Source of the DNA: Streptomyces davaonensis JCM 4913
Lineage (GTDB): Bacteria; Actinomycetota; Actinomycetes; Streptomycetales; Streptomycetaceae
Assembly: GCF_000349325.1 (NCBI RefSeq)
Contig: NC_020504.1
Location: 6,296,053-6,360,052, forward strand
Length of the DNA stretch: 64,000 bases
Direction: 5' to 3'
Shown: positions 16,537-25,171 of the stretch, in pieces
Numbering within the stretch: position 1 is the stretch's first letter
Layout: each line of letters opens with the position of its first letter
Notes under the pieces: generated by a model
The model's input: the letters and a program-made list of their open reading frames with translations, nothing else
Databases searched by the model: none
Told to the model about the DNA's origin: nothing
Position numbers and translations under genes: made by a program

Positions 16537-17262
16537 TCAGCGCTCCTGGCGCACCGGCCGCCGGAACTGCGACCACCACAGTCCGGCCGCGCCGGCCGCG
16601 ATGAGCGCCGCTCCGGCCGCGCCGAGCGGCAGGACGTCCCGTTCGACACCGGTCTTCGGCAACTCGTCACCGCCGGGCGCCACCGGCTGGTTGTCGGTGC
16701 CGAGCAGCAGCGGGGTGGCGGGGGCGTTCGGCGAGGGGTTCGTCGTACCGAACGGCACCGGGCCCTGCTGCCAGTACGTCTTGTCACCCGACGCGGTCTG
16801 GACGGGCAGGCAGATCTTGCCCGTCTTGCTCAGGTCGTAGGTCGCCTCCACGTCGTACGACTTCGAGTCACCGGCCGCGAGATTGTCCACGGCACAGGCG
16901 AATCCGCTGTTGGACCCCTCCGGCAGATCGCCTTCGGCAATCTCTGAACAGCCCTGAACATTATTGACCGTTAGGCCGTCAAATCCGACGACCAGTAGCC
17001 TGATCTCTCCGCTTTCCTTGGTCCCTTCGTTTTTCACCGTGGCGGTGATGGCGGTTTCCTCGGACTTGTTGTCGACCGAGATCTTCTCGGGCAGAGTCGT
17101 GGTCAGTTCCACGCCCGCCGGTGCCTCGTCGACGGCCTTTCCCCCCTTGCTGCTCTGCGGTCCCTCGTCATCCGCGGCGGCGGTGAACGGAAGGATCATC
17201 ACTGCCGAAAAAGATGCTGCAACCAGCGATCCCGCGATGGTCGTCGTACGACGAGAACTCAT
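16537..17262 (-). CDS. Secreted protein with LPKTG cell-wall sorting signal
   Basis: 241 residues. It has a Sec signal peptide (RRTTT, hydrophobic core, ending near TAAA-DDE) and a middle Ig-like domain of about 100 residues with two cysteines and NEGTKESGEIRLLV. A C-terminal sorting signal follows: LPKTG (201-205), a hydrophobic stretch and the tail RRPVRQER. Sortases cleave such motifs and attach the protein to peptidoglycan. Streptomyces sortases of class E prefer LAxTG, so LPxTG is worth noting. GGGGG lies before the ATG. It is divergent from the membrane kinase gene. Confidence 0.8.
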   Translation of the reverse strand: MSSRRTTTIAGSLVAASFSAVMILPFTAAADDEGPQSSKGGKAVDEAPAGVELTTTLPEKISVDNKSEETAITATVKNEGTKESGEIRLLVVGFDGLTVNNVQGCSEIAEGDLPEGSNSGFACAVDNLAAGDSKSYDVEATYDLSKTGKICLPVQTASGDKTYWQQGPVPFGTTNPSPNAPATPLLLGTDNQPVAPGGDELPKTGVERDVLPLGAAGAALIAAGAAGLWWSQFRRPVRQER

Positions 17263-17418
17263 GTTCGTCCCCCTTGGCTGCGCCTGAATTCGCAGTACTT
17301 GAAGAGGTACCACAAGATTTCTCCGCACTATGCTGGTGTGGCGCGAAGTGTGACCATCGTGTTTCAAACGGACAGTCACAGTGGGGATTTGAGGGGGTGC
17401 AGCGGATTGTCGGGGAAT

Positions 17419-20403
17419 GTGGGTAACACGAGGAGCGGTGGAGTACCAGGGCTCCTGGTGACCGGACGTTATCGATTGGTCGAGAGTATCGGCCAGGGTG
17501 GAATGGGGCGGGTGTGGCGAGCGGCCGACGAAATACTCGACCGCCCGGTGGCGATCAAGGAAATGCGGATAGACGGCCTGGACGCCGAGGACACCCGCAC
17601 CCGCCGCGAACGCACCCTGCGCGAAGCTCGCGCCACGGCCCGCATCGACCACCCCAACGTGGTGCGCGTGTACGACGTGGTGGACGAGGGCGAACGGCTC
17701 TGGATCGTCATGGAGTTGGTGGCAGGCCGCTCCCTGGAACGCCTCCTCGTGGAGGAGGGCCCTCTGAGCCCCTCGCAAACCGCACGCATCGGTCTCGGCC
17801 TGGTGGCGGCGTTGCGCCAGGTGCACGAACGCGGCGTACTGCACCGGGACATCAAGCCCGGCAACGTCCTGGTGGAAACGGGAGCGCGACGCGTGGTCCT
17901 GACGGACTTCGGCATCGCGGCGATCCAGGACGCCAAGGCGCTGACGATGGTGGGCATGCTGGTCGGCTCCCCCGACTACATGGCCCCCGAACGTATCTCG
18001 GGCCGCCCTCAGGGCCCACCGTCGGACATCTGGTCCCTGGGCGCGACGCTGTGCGCAGCACTGGGCGGCCGCTCCCCGTTCTCCCGAGACACCACGCTGG
18101 CCACATTGCACGCGGTCCTGTACGAGGAGCCAGAACTCCCCGCTTCCTCCGGCCCGTTGACCGCAATCCTGGCGGCCCTCCTGGAAAAGGACCCGGACAC
18201 CCGCCCAGGCCTCCCAGACCTCGAAACCGCCCTCCACCCGATCGCCTTCCCCACCCCCACACCAACGGTGCGGGTAGGCACGCCGGAGGACCCTCCCGGA
18301 GACACCGGCCACCCGAAGCCGACAACGCCGCAGGAAAACGGAACGCCGACAGCGGCACCGCCGGGGGCGCCGGCGCCAGGGATGGGGGAGCCCTGGGGAG
18401 CGACCGGCCAGCCGGGGGTGTCTGTCGTAGGGGCGGGGGAGCCTCGGGGAGAGGCCGGGCGGCCGGAGACGGTGGTCTCGGCGGAGCCGGGGCAGCCGGC
18501 AGCGGAGCCGCTGGGGTCGGGACGGCCGGGAGCGTCTGCCGTGGGGGCGGGGGAGCCTCGGGGAGAGGCCGGGCGGCCGGAGACGGTGGTCTCGGCGGAG
18601 CCGGGGCAGCCGGCAGCGGCGCCGCCCGAGACGGGACGGCCATCGACATCTGCCGGAGCGGACTGGCCTGCGGCGGCGTCGACGGTAAGGGCGGGGGAGC
18701 CGGAGACGTCAGTGTCTTCTGGGCCGGGGCCTGATCCCGCGGCGCCGGTAGGGATGGGGAAGCCGGAGGCATCGGCGCCGTCCGTAGGGCCGGAATGGCC
18801 GGAGGCGGCGGCGCCGGAAGGGGCTGGGGAGTCTCAGACGGCGGCCTCGGTCGAGACGACGGAGCCGGACGCGGCGGAACCGCCGCCGACGGGGTGGCCG
18901 GAGCCCACGGCTCCTGCGACGCCCGAACTGACGGCACCCGCGCCTGAGGCGTCGGCCCTTGCGCCCGAGCCGATGGCTTCCACGCCCGAGCCGACAACCT
19001 TCGAGCCCGAGCCGTCGGCCTCTGCGCCCGAGCTGACGGCGCCCGCGCCTGAGGCGTCGGCCTTTGCGCCCGAGTCGATGGCGTCCGCGCTTGAGCCGAC
19101 AACCTTCGAGCCCGAGCCGTCGGCCTCTGCGCCCGAGCTGACGGCGCCCGCGCCTGAGGCGTCGGCCTTTGCGCCCGAGTTGATGGCGTCTGCGCCCGAG
19201 CCGACAACCTTCGGGCCCGAGCCATCGGTCCCTGCGCCCGATCCATCGGCCCTTGCACCTGAGGTGTCGCCCCCCGCGTCCGACCCCAGGCGCCCCGCGC
19301 CCCCTGAGCCCGCGGACACCCCACCCGCGGACACCCCGCCCACCGAAGCACCCCGAGCGGCAGAGCCCCCCGAAGACCCGCGCCCCACCCGCGACTTCGG
19401 GCGCCGCGCGATTCCTCGTACCCTCAACGCCTCCACCGAAGCCGCCTCCGAGGCGCGCTCCGAAGTCCGCTCCGAGGCGCCCGCTCCCAACCCCCTGGGC
19501 AGCGCCTCCTCTACTACAGGCGTCTCCCTCATCCGCGCGGAGCCGGGCATGGAGACCCGGGCGCGGGCGGAGGCCGAGACCAAACCGGCGGCCGTCCTGA
19601 ACGCCGAGGCCGAGACGAAACACCGCCCGGCACCCACCCGTGCGGCCACTCCCGGCCACAGCCAGGCAGCCACTTCCGGCCACAGCCGGGCAGCCGCCCC
19701 GGGCCCCAGCCGGACGGCCACCCCCACCCCCGACTCACACCCCATGCCCCCCGGCGAACTCCCGGGCCCCGCGGTCCCTACTCCCACTCCCCATCCACCG
19801 CACCCACGCCGTACCCGAGTCCTCGCCGCAGTCGCGATGGTCACCGTCGGAGCAGTCGTGGCCGTCGTGCTCGTGCTGAATTCGGGGTCGCCGGATGACA
19901 GCAAGGCGGGCGGCACCTCGTCCTCGCCCGCCCAGAACTCCCCGTCACCCACCGTGGAGGGAACCTCCCGCCCGCAGTCCCTGCCGCCAGGAGCGCGCAC
20001 GGAGGCCGGTGGGTTCGCCTGGGTCACACCCGAGGGCTGGCGGCGGGACGTGAAGACCGGTGCCGAGGTGCACTACACCTCTCCCGACGGGAAGCAGGAG
20101 CTCGTCGCCAAGTCCTCCCTCGCCCGCGGCGACCTGATGGAGACCTGGGAGACCTCGGAGCAGAACGCCCACCAGGGGCAGGCGTACCGGAAGATCCGGC
20201 TGGAGGAGACGACGTTCCGCGGCTATCCGGCGGTCGAGTGGGAGTACACCTTCACGCTCAAGGGCGTCCCCTGGCACGCCCGACTGCTCGGCTTCAACGA
20301 GAAGGGCAAGTCGTACCAGATCAACACCTGGTACCAGCCGGACGTCGAGACGCAGGCCCTGCGCACGTACGAAGAGGTGAAGGACAGCTTCACCATCCTG
20401 TAG
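17419..20403 (+). CDS. Transmembrane serine/threonine protein kinase (PknB-like) with repetitive linker
   Basis: About 994 residues. The kinase domain (about 17-285) has the glycine loop GQGGMG (26-30 region), Lys47 in VAIK, Asp144 in HRDIKPGN and DFG from Asp163. An approximately 500-residue Pro/Ala/Glu-rich linker with tandem repeats follows. One membrane helix (about 803-824) leads to an extracellular domain of about 130 residues (EAGGFAWVTPEGW to DSFTIL). That domain is probably the sensor. No PASTA repeats are present. The start is uncertain: GTG 17419 is used; TTG 17407 has a better GAGGGGG, and frames upstream remain open. It is divergent from the LPKTG protein gene. Confidence 0.88.
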   Translation: MGNTRSGGVPGLLVTGRYRLVESIGQGGMGRVWRAADEILDRPVAIKEMRIDGLDAEDTRTRRERTLREARATARIDHPNVVRVYDVVDEGERLWIVMELVAGRSLERLLVEEGPLSPSQTARIGLGLVAALRQVHERGVLHRDIKPGNVLVETGARRVVLTDFGIAAIQDAKALTMVGMLVGSPDYMAPERISGRPQGPPSDIWSLGATLCAALGGRSPFSRDTTLATLHAVLYEEPELPASSGPLTAILAALLEKDPDTRPGLPDLETALHPIAFPTPTPTVRVGTPEDPPGDTGHPKPTTPQENGTPTAAPPGAPAPGMGEPWGATGQPGVSVVGAGEPRGEAGRPETVVSAEPGQPAAEPLGSGRPGASAVGAGEPRGEAGRPETVVSAEPGQPAAAPPETGRPSTSAGADWPAAASTVRAGEPETSVSSGPGPDPAAPVGMGKPEASAPSVGPEWPEAAAPEGAGESQTAASVETTEPDAAEPPPTGWPEPTAPATPELTAPAPEASALAPEPMASTPEPTTFEPEPSASAPELTAPAPEASAFAPESMASALEPTTFEPEPSASAPELTAPAPEASAFAPELMASAPEPTTFGPEPSVPAPDPSALAPEVSPPASDPRRPAPPEPADTPPADTPPTEAPRAAEPPEDPRPTRDFGRRAIPRTLNASTEAASEARSEVRSEAPAPNPLGSASSTTGVSLIRAEPGMETRARAEAETKPAAVLNAEAETKHRPAPTRAATPGHSQAATSGHSRAAAPGPSRTATPTPDSHPMPPGELPGPAVPTPTPHPPHPRRTRVLAAVAMVTVGAVVAVVLVLNSGSPDDSKAGGTSSSPAQNSPSPTVEGTSRPQSLPPGARTEAGGFAWVTPEGWRRDVKTGAEVHYTSPDGKQELVAKSSLARGDLMETWETSEQNAHQGQAYRKIRLEETTFRGYPAVEWEYTFTLKGVPWHARLLGFNEKGKSYQINTWYQPDVETQALRTYEEVKDSFTIL
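18430..18618. repeat. Direct repeat inside the kinase linker (75 bp, period 114 bp)
   Basis: The 75-bp unit at 18430-18504 recurs at 18544-18618. It encodes GAGEPRGEAGRPETVVSAEP and following residues. Confidence 0.8.
18931..19250. repeat. 105-bp tandem repeats inside the kinase linker
   Basis: The marker ccgacaaccttcg recurs at 18991, 19096 and 19201, exactly 105 bp (35 residues) apart. Each unit reads like EPTTFEPEPSASAPELTAP with few changes. The arrangement is in frame, consistent with expansion by slippage or recombination. Confidence 0.85.
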
Positions 20404-20431
20404 GCACAGGAAACAGGCGACAGACACGGGA

Positions 20432-20455
20432 AAGGGGGCCCCTGAGGACCCCCTT
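20432..20455. terminator. Bidirectional terminator between the kinase and second permease genes
   Basis: Aaggggg and ccccctt arms with one mismatch further in, between convergent stops at 20403 and 20476. Confidence 0.6.
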
Positions 20456-20475
20456 CCGCGCTACGGCCACAAACC

Positions 20476-21939
20476 TCAGCCGACGTTGACCTCGTCCGCG
20501 TCGAGATCCCTCTCGGCCCGGACCTTCACCGCCGGAGCGGCACCCTGGCCGCCCTTGCCCTTGCCCTTGACCTTGTCCTTGACGAAGGCGATGGCCAGGA
20601 CGACCGCCGCCACCAGCAGCGACAACAGCACCGTCTTACGGCCGTCATGCTCCGTGTCGGTCAGCATGTACCCGAGCACGAACACGATCAGCGCCGCCGC
20701 GGCCCAGGTCAGATACGGATACAGCCACATCCGCACGACCAGCTTCTCGGGCGACTCCCGCTCGATGATCTTCCGCATGCGCAGCTGCGAGAAACAGATC
20801 ACCAGCCACACGAAGAGCGCGACCGCACCGGAGGAGTTGACCAGGAAGAGGAAGACGGAGTCCGGGAACTTGTAGTTGAAGAACACCGCGACGAAGCCGA
20901 ACACGACCGACGCGATGATCGCGACAACCGGCACACCCCGCCCCGTGGTCTTCGCGAACGCCTTCGGCGCGTCCCCGCGCCGGCCGAGCGAGAAGGCCAT
21001 CCGGGAGGCGGTGTACAGACCGGAGTTCAGACACGACAGCACCGAGGTCAGCACGATGAAGTTCATGATCTGACCGGCGTGCGCGATACCGAGGGAGTCC
21101 AGCGCGGCGACGTAGGAGCCGTCCTCGGCGATCGCCTTGGAGTCCCACGGCAGCAGGGTGACGACCACGAAGATCGAGCCCAGGTAGAACACGCCGATAC
21201 GCCAGATGATGCTGTTGGTCGACTTGGTGACGGCCCGCTGCGGGTCCTCGGACTCACCGGCGGCCAGCGTGGCGATCTCGCTGCCCATGAAGGAGAAGAC
21301 GACGAGCAGCACACCGGTGAGGATGGCGCCGGGCCCGTTGGGCAGGAAGCCGTCGTGGTCGGTGAGGTTGCCGAGTCCGGCCTGAGTGGCGTCGACGCCC
21401 GGCAGCAGACCGAAGACGGCGAGCCCGCCGACGACGATGAAGGCGCCGATGGCGACGACCTTGATGCCGGCGAACCAGAACTCGAACTCGCCGTAGGAGC
21501 CGACGGAGACCAGGTTGGTGGCGGTCAGCACCACCATCACGATGAGCGCCCAGGCCCACTGCGGTACGGCCGGGATCCAGCCCTCCAGGATCACCGCGCC
21601 GGCGGTCGCCTCGACCGCGAGCACGACGACCCAGAAGAACCAGTACAGCCAGCCGATGGAGAACCCGGCCCAGCTGCCGAGCGCGCGGTCCGCGTGTGCG
21701 GAGAAGGAGCCGGACGTGGGGTTCGCGGCGGACATCTCACCGAGCATTCGCATCACCAGCACCACGAGCGTGCCGACGAGTGCGTACGACAGGAGGATGC
21801 CGGGGCCCGCGGTGGCGATGCCGGAGGAGGACCCGACGAAGAGTCCGGCGCCGATGACACCGCCGATGGCGATCATCGACAGATGACGGTTCTTGAGCCC
21901 TGCCTGGAGGCCGTTACCGGGGTCGCCGGTGGAGGTCAT
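20476..21939 (-). CDS. Amino-acid permease (APC superfamily), second copy
   Basis: 487 residues with about 12 membrane segments. It shares nearly the whole layout of the permease at 12848-14230 (HLSMIAIGGVIGAGLFVGSS, GEMSAANPTSGSFSAHADRA, VTLLPWDSKAIAEDGSYVAALD). It ends with a Lys/Gly-rich cytoplasmic tail (KDKVKGKGKGGQG) that the other copy lacks. The specificity may differ; both are GabP/AnsP-like. AAGGA lies about 11 nt before the ATG. The 216 bp upstream to rpiB should hold two divergent promoters. Confidence 0.88.
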   Translation of the reverse strand: MTSTGDPGNGLQAGLKNRHLSMIAIGGVIGAGLFVGSSSGIATAGPGILLSYALVGTLVVLVMRMLGEMSAANPTSGSFSAHADRALGSWAGFSIGWLYWFFWVVVLAVEATAGAVILEGWIPAVPQWAWALIVMVVLTATNLVSVGSYGEFEFWFAGIKVVAIGAFIVVGGLAVFGLLPGVDATQAGLGNLTDHDGFLPNGPGAILTGVLLVVFSFMGSEIATLAAGESEDPQRAVTKSTNSIIWRIGVFYLGSIFVVVTLLPWDSKAIAEDGSYVAALDSLGIAHAGQIMNFIVLTSVLSCLNSGLYTASRMAFSLGRRGDAPKAFAKTTGRGVPVVAIIASVVFGFVAVFFNYKFPDSVFLFLVNSSGAVALFVWLVICFSQLRMRKIIERESPEKLVVRMWLYPYLTWAAAALIVFVLGYMLTDTEHDGRKTVLLSLLVAAVVLAIAFVKDKVKGKGKGGQGAAPAVKVRAERDLDADEVNVG

Positions 21940-22155
21940 AGGGGGGATTCCTTTGTGCCGGGTGAGCAGTTTCCCGTACGAGCGGAGTACGGGGGCTGAA
22001 CAAGTTGGTCCAGTGAATCCGAGGCAAAGGAATCTGAGAACCTTTGAATCCGGATCGTTACTTGAGGTTTCCCTGAGGTTCTGCGGTATAGCTCACAGTT
22101 TTCGAGGTCAGCCCCCGGGGCGGCTGCCCGCAGACGTCCGTGTCACACTCATCGC

Positions 22156-22641
22156 ATGCGCGTGTATCTCGGCTCCGACCATGCGGGCTTCGAACTCAAG
22201 AACCACCTCGTCGAGTGGCTCAAGGCGGCGGGCCACGACCCCGTCGACTGCGGCCCGCACATCTACGACGCCCAGGACGACTACCCCCCCTTCTGCCTGC
22301 GCGCCGCCGAGCGCACGGCCGCTGACCCCGACGCCCTCGGCATCGTGATCGGCGGGTCCGGCAACGGCGAGCAGATCGCGGCGAACAAGGTCAAGGGCGT
22401 CCGCGCGGCCCTCGCCTGGAGCGAGGAGACCGCGGCCCTGGGCCGCCAGCACAACAACGCCAACGTGGTGGCGGTGGGCGGCCGCATGCACACGCAGGAC
22501 GAGGCCACGAAGTTCATCGAGACCTTCCTGGCCACCCCGTTCTCGGGCGACGAGCGCCACATCCGCCGCATCGACATGCTGTCGGACTACGAGACCACGG
22601 GCGACCTCCCCCCGATCCCCGCGCACCACCCCCAGCAGTAA
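22156..22641 (+). CDS. rpiB: Ribose-5-phosphate isomerase B
   Basis: 161 residues. It interconverts ribose 5-phosphate and ribulose 5-phosphate in the pentose phosphate pathway. Signature: YLGSDHAGFELK near the start and GGSGNGEQIAANKV in the middle. Like the mycobacterial enzyme, it has Glu (GEQ) rather than the E. coli catalytic Cys in this loop. QHNNANVVAVGGR completes the active site. It sits next to nei, as in Mycobacterium tuberculosis (Rv2465c-Rv2464c). Confidence 0.93.
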   Translation: MRVYLGSDHAGFELKNHLVEWLKAAGHDPVDCGPHIYDAQDDYPPFCLRAAERTAADPDALGIVIGGSGNGEQIAANKVKGVRAALAWSEETAALGRQHNNANVVAVGGRMHTQDEATKFIETFLATPFSGDERHIRRIDMLSDYETTGDLPPIPAHHPQQ

Positions 22642-22649
22642 CCACGCCC

Positions 22650-22758
22650 TTCCAGCCCGTCCGGCGTTCTTTCAGCCCGTCCGGCGTCTGAGGACGAGAC
22701 CGCAGCCGTCCCCATCCCCCGCCCGCCCCTTTCAGCCCGTCCGGCGTTTGAGGACGAG
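22650..22758. repeat. Three direct copies of a Streptomyces intergenic repeat
   Basis: Tttcagcccgtccggcgt followed by ttgaggacgag or a variant occurs at 22670-22698 and 22730-22758, with a shorter copy at 22650-22669. This element is, from memory, scattered through Streptomyces intergenic regions. The remaining bases to 22922 are GC-rich with ggggcggcagcccctggg-type hairpins and no gene. Confidence 0.75.
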
Positions 22759-22922
22759 GCCCCTTCAGGGTCGACGGGGGTCCAGGGGGCAGAGCCCCCT
22801 GGGCGGGGTCGAAGGGGCGGCAGCCCCTGGGGATGGGACGGGTAGGGGCGGCGGGGGCGAAACAAGCCCGGCAGCACCCGCCGCAGCGCACCCGCCGCAG
22901 CGCGAACCACGAGGAGCTCACC

Positions 22923-23756
22923 GTGCCTGAGGGGCACACGATCCACCGGCTGGCCCAGGACTACGCCGCCGCCTTCGTCGGCACGGCCCCCCGAGTCACC
23001 AGCCCCCAGGGCAAGTTCTCCGACGCCGCCGAACTCCTCACCGGCGCGACCCTCACCGCCACCGAGGCCCACGGCAAGCACCTGTTCCTCGGCTTCACGG
23101 AGTCCTGGGTCCACATCCACCTCGGCCTCTTCGGCAAGGTCGGCTTCGGCCCCACCCCGGCACCCCCGCCCACCGACACGGTCCGCCTGCGCCTCACCAA
23201 CAGCACGGCCTACGTCGATCTCCGCGGCCCGACCACCTGCGCCCTGATCACCCCGGCCGAGAAGCAGTCCATACACGACCGACTCGGCCCGGACCCGCTA
23301 CGTGAGGACGCGGACCCCAAGAGCGCATACCGTCGCATCTCCCGCAGCCGCACCACGATCGCCGCCCTGCTGATGGACCAGAAGATCATCGCGGGCGTGG
23401 GCAACGTCTACCGCGCCGAGGTCCTCTTCCGTCACGGCATCGACCCCTACCGCGCGGGCAAGGACATCACGCCCGAGCAGTGGGACGCGATCTGGACCGA
23501 CCTCGTGGAGCTCATGCACGAGGGCGTCCGCAACAGCCGCATCGACACCGTCCGCCCGGAACACACCCCGGAGGCAATGGGCCGCCCGCCCCGCGTGGAC
23601 GACCACGGCGGCGAGGTCTACGTGTACCGCAGGGCCACCCTGCCCTGCCACATCTGTGGCGGTGAGATCCGCACCGCCGATCTCGCCGCCCGCAACCTCT
23701 TCTGGTGCCCGAACTGCCAGAAGTCTTCAGGCAGTTCCCAGAGCCGCCGTTCCTAG
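22923..23756 (+). CDS. nei: Fpg/Nei-family DNA glycosylase (endonuclease VIII-like)
   Basis: 277 residues. It begins MPEGHTIH, giving the N-terminal Pro nucleophile and Glu after processing of Met. The helix-two-turn-helix segment is KIIAGVGNVYRAEVLF. The zinc finger near 241-263 has CHIC and CPNC. It removes oxidised bases and nicks the strand in base-excision repair. GTG at 22923 is required for the Pro-Glu N-terminus and has GAGGAG ahead. The stop overlaps the stop of the convergent Eis-like gene by 4 bp. Position matches Mycobacterium tuberculosis nei1 (Rv2464c). Confidence 0.92.
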   Translation: MPEGHTIHRLAQDYAAAFVGTAPRVTSPQGKFSDAAELLTGATLTATEAHGKHLFLGFTESWVHIHLGLFGKVGFGPTPAPPPTDTVRLRLTNSTAYVDLRGPTTCALITPAEKQSIHDRLGPDPLREDADPKSAYRRISRSRTTIAALLMDQKIIAGVGNVYRAEVLFRHGIDPYRAGKDITPEQWDAIWTDLVELMHEGVRNSRIDTVRPEHTPEAMGRPPRVDDHGGEVYVYRRATLPCHICGGEIRTADLAARNLFWCPNCQKSSGSSQSRRS

Positions 23757-25009
23757 AACCCGTGCGGCATCCAGGGCGCCACCACTGACCCGAACCCCAC
23801 CGAGGCCTCGGCCAGCGCCCCTTGGCGCACCTCCCGCACCCGCCCCGCCGCGCCCAGCGACGCCAGGCTCACCGCCCCGAGATACGCCGACCCCAACTCC
23901 CGTACGGTCAAGGAGAGATCGGCCGCGTCCGTGGTCCGCTCGCAGGACGCCCCCTTCGCGTCCCCCGACAGCCGCCAACGCCCGCTGTTCCAGGGGCAGA
24001 AGGCGTCCTCGACCTCCAGCACCACATCCACCGGCGTCTGATACGTCCGTGCCTGAAGCGCCGCCCCCACATCGACGAGCCGCACGTACATCCCGTCCCG
24101 GAACCGCGGCCGGCACCGCCGGATGTCGGACACCTGGTACTGCCAGGCCTCGTCCATCGGCCGCCCGTACACCCGCAGCGTCGTGGTGAGGTCGAGGTCG
24201 AACAGGAACCGCCACAACGCGGCCTGCGCGGCGGCGTCCACCGCGGCCAGCTCCCGCAACTGCACGACGCCGTTGTGCCCGCTGACCCCCCAGTCCGGTT
24301 TCACGGCATAACGGGCATACCCCACCGTCTCGCCGTCCCGCTCGGCGAGGACACACTGAAGCGGCGACGCCCCGTCCCGCCCGTCCTCCGGATCGAGCAC
24401 CCCCACCCGCTCCCACCCCGGCCGGACCCGGGCGAGCATTCCGGGCCGCACCGGCACGAGTGACGCGTACACGGACTCGCACGCGTCGATGACGTCCGCG
24501 GGCTCCGCGTACCGCAGCCGTACGTCATCCGTCCCGTCCGGCACCGGCAGCCGCACCCGGCTCGTATCGATCTCCGCGGCGAGCTGGAAGGTGCCCACGC
24601 CGTACCCGAACCGGCCGTAGATCGCGGGCTCGGACGCCGTCAGCACCGCCAGCGGCTCGCCCCAGGACCGCACATCGTCCAACTGCTTGCGCATCATCGA
24701 CGTAAGGACCCCGCGCCGCCGGTGCGTGGCGGCGACCCCGACCATCGTCACGCCCGCCGCGGCCACCGAGGCGCCGCCCGGCACGGTCACCCCGAACCGG
24801 AACGCCCCCGCCGAGCCCACGCACAGATCACCGTCCCAGGCGGCGAAGGAGCGGTCGAACTGGGTGAGCCCCCGGTACAGTTCACGTTCCTCGGTGGGCT
24901 CCGGCAGCCCGCCGAAGGCGCGCAGCAGAACGTCGTAATAGGTGTCCCATTGCTCGGGCCGGAGCTCCCGGAGCTCGATCGCGGAACCGGTTGTGAGTTG
25001 AGTCCCCAT
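23753..25009 (-). CDS. Eis-like GNAT N-acetyltransferase
   Basis: 418 residues with the Eis layout: an N-terminal GNAT domain with the acetyl-CoA pyrophosphate loop VAATHRRRGVLTSMM, a second GNAT-like domain and a C-terminal SCP2-like domain. The C-terminus is MPHGF, and in Eis the terminal Phe carboxylate takes part in catalysis. Eis enzymes acetylate amino groups, including those of aminoglycosides; the native substrate is unknown. The ATG at 25009 has a GGTAGG-like site upstream. It converges on nei with a 4-bp overlap. Confidence 0.87.
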   Translation of the reverse strand: MGTQLTTGSAIELRELRPEQWDTYYDVLLRAFGGLPEPTEERELYRGLTQFDRSFAAWDGDLCVGSAGAFRFGVTVPGGASVAAAGVTMVGVAATHRRRGVLTSMMRKQLDDVRSWGEPLAVLTASEPAIYGRFGYGVGTFQLAAEIDTSRVRLPVPDGTDDVRLRYAEPADVIDACESVYASLVPVRPGMLARVRPGWERVGVLDPEDGRDGASPLQCVLAERDGETVGYARYAVKPDWGVSGHNGVVQLRELAAVDAAAQAALWRFLFDLDLTTTLRVYGRPMDEAWQYQVSDIRRCRPRFRDGMYVRLVDVGAALQARTYQTPVDVVLEVEDAFCPWNSGRWRLSGDAKGASCERTTDAADLSLTVRELGSAYLGAVSLASLGAAGRVREVRQGALAEASVGFGSVVAPWMPHGF

Positions 25010-25171
25010 ATGCCATGCCTACCAGGGCAATGCGGGACGAGCCAGGGAATTTCCGCCGGGTGGCCGCGCGATGGCTTCTCGTGAAGTTCACTGTGAAGTT
25101 GAGCCTCGGACGGGGGACAAGTGGGACCTCCCGTGCCAAGCGGCTGGTCCGATGGATAGGGTCCCGAACTA

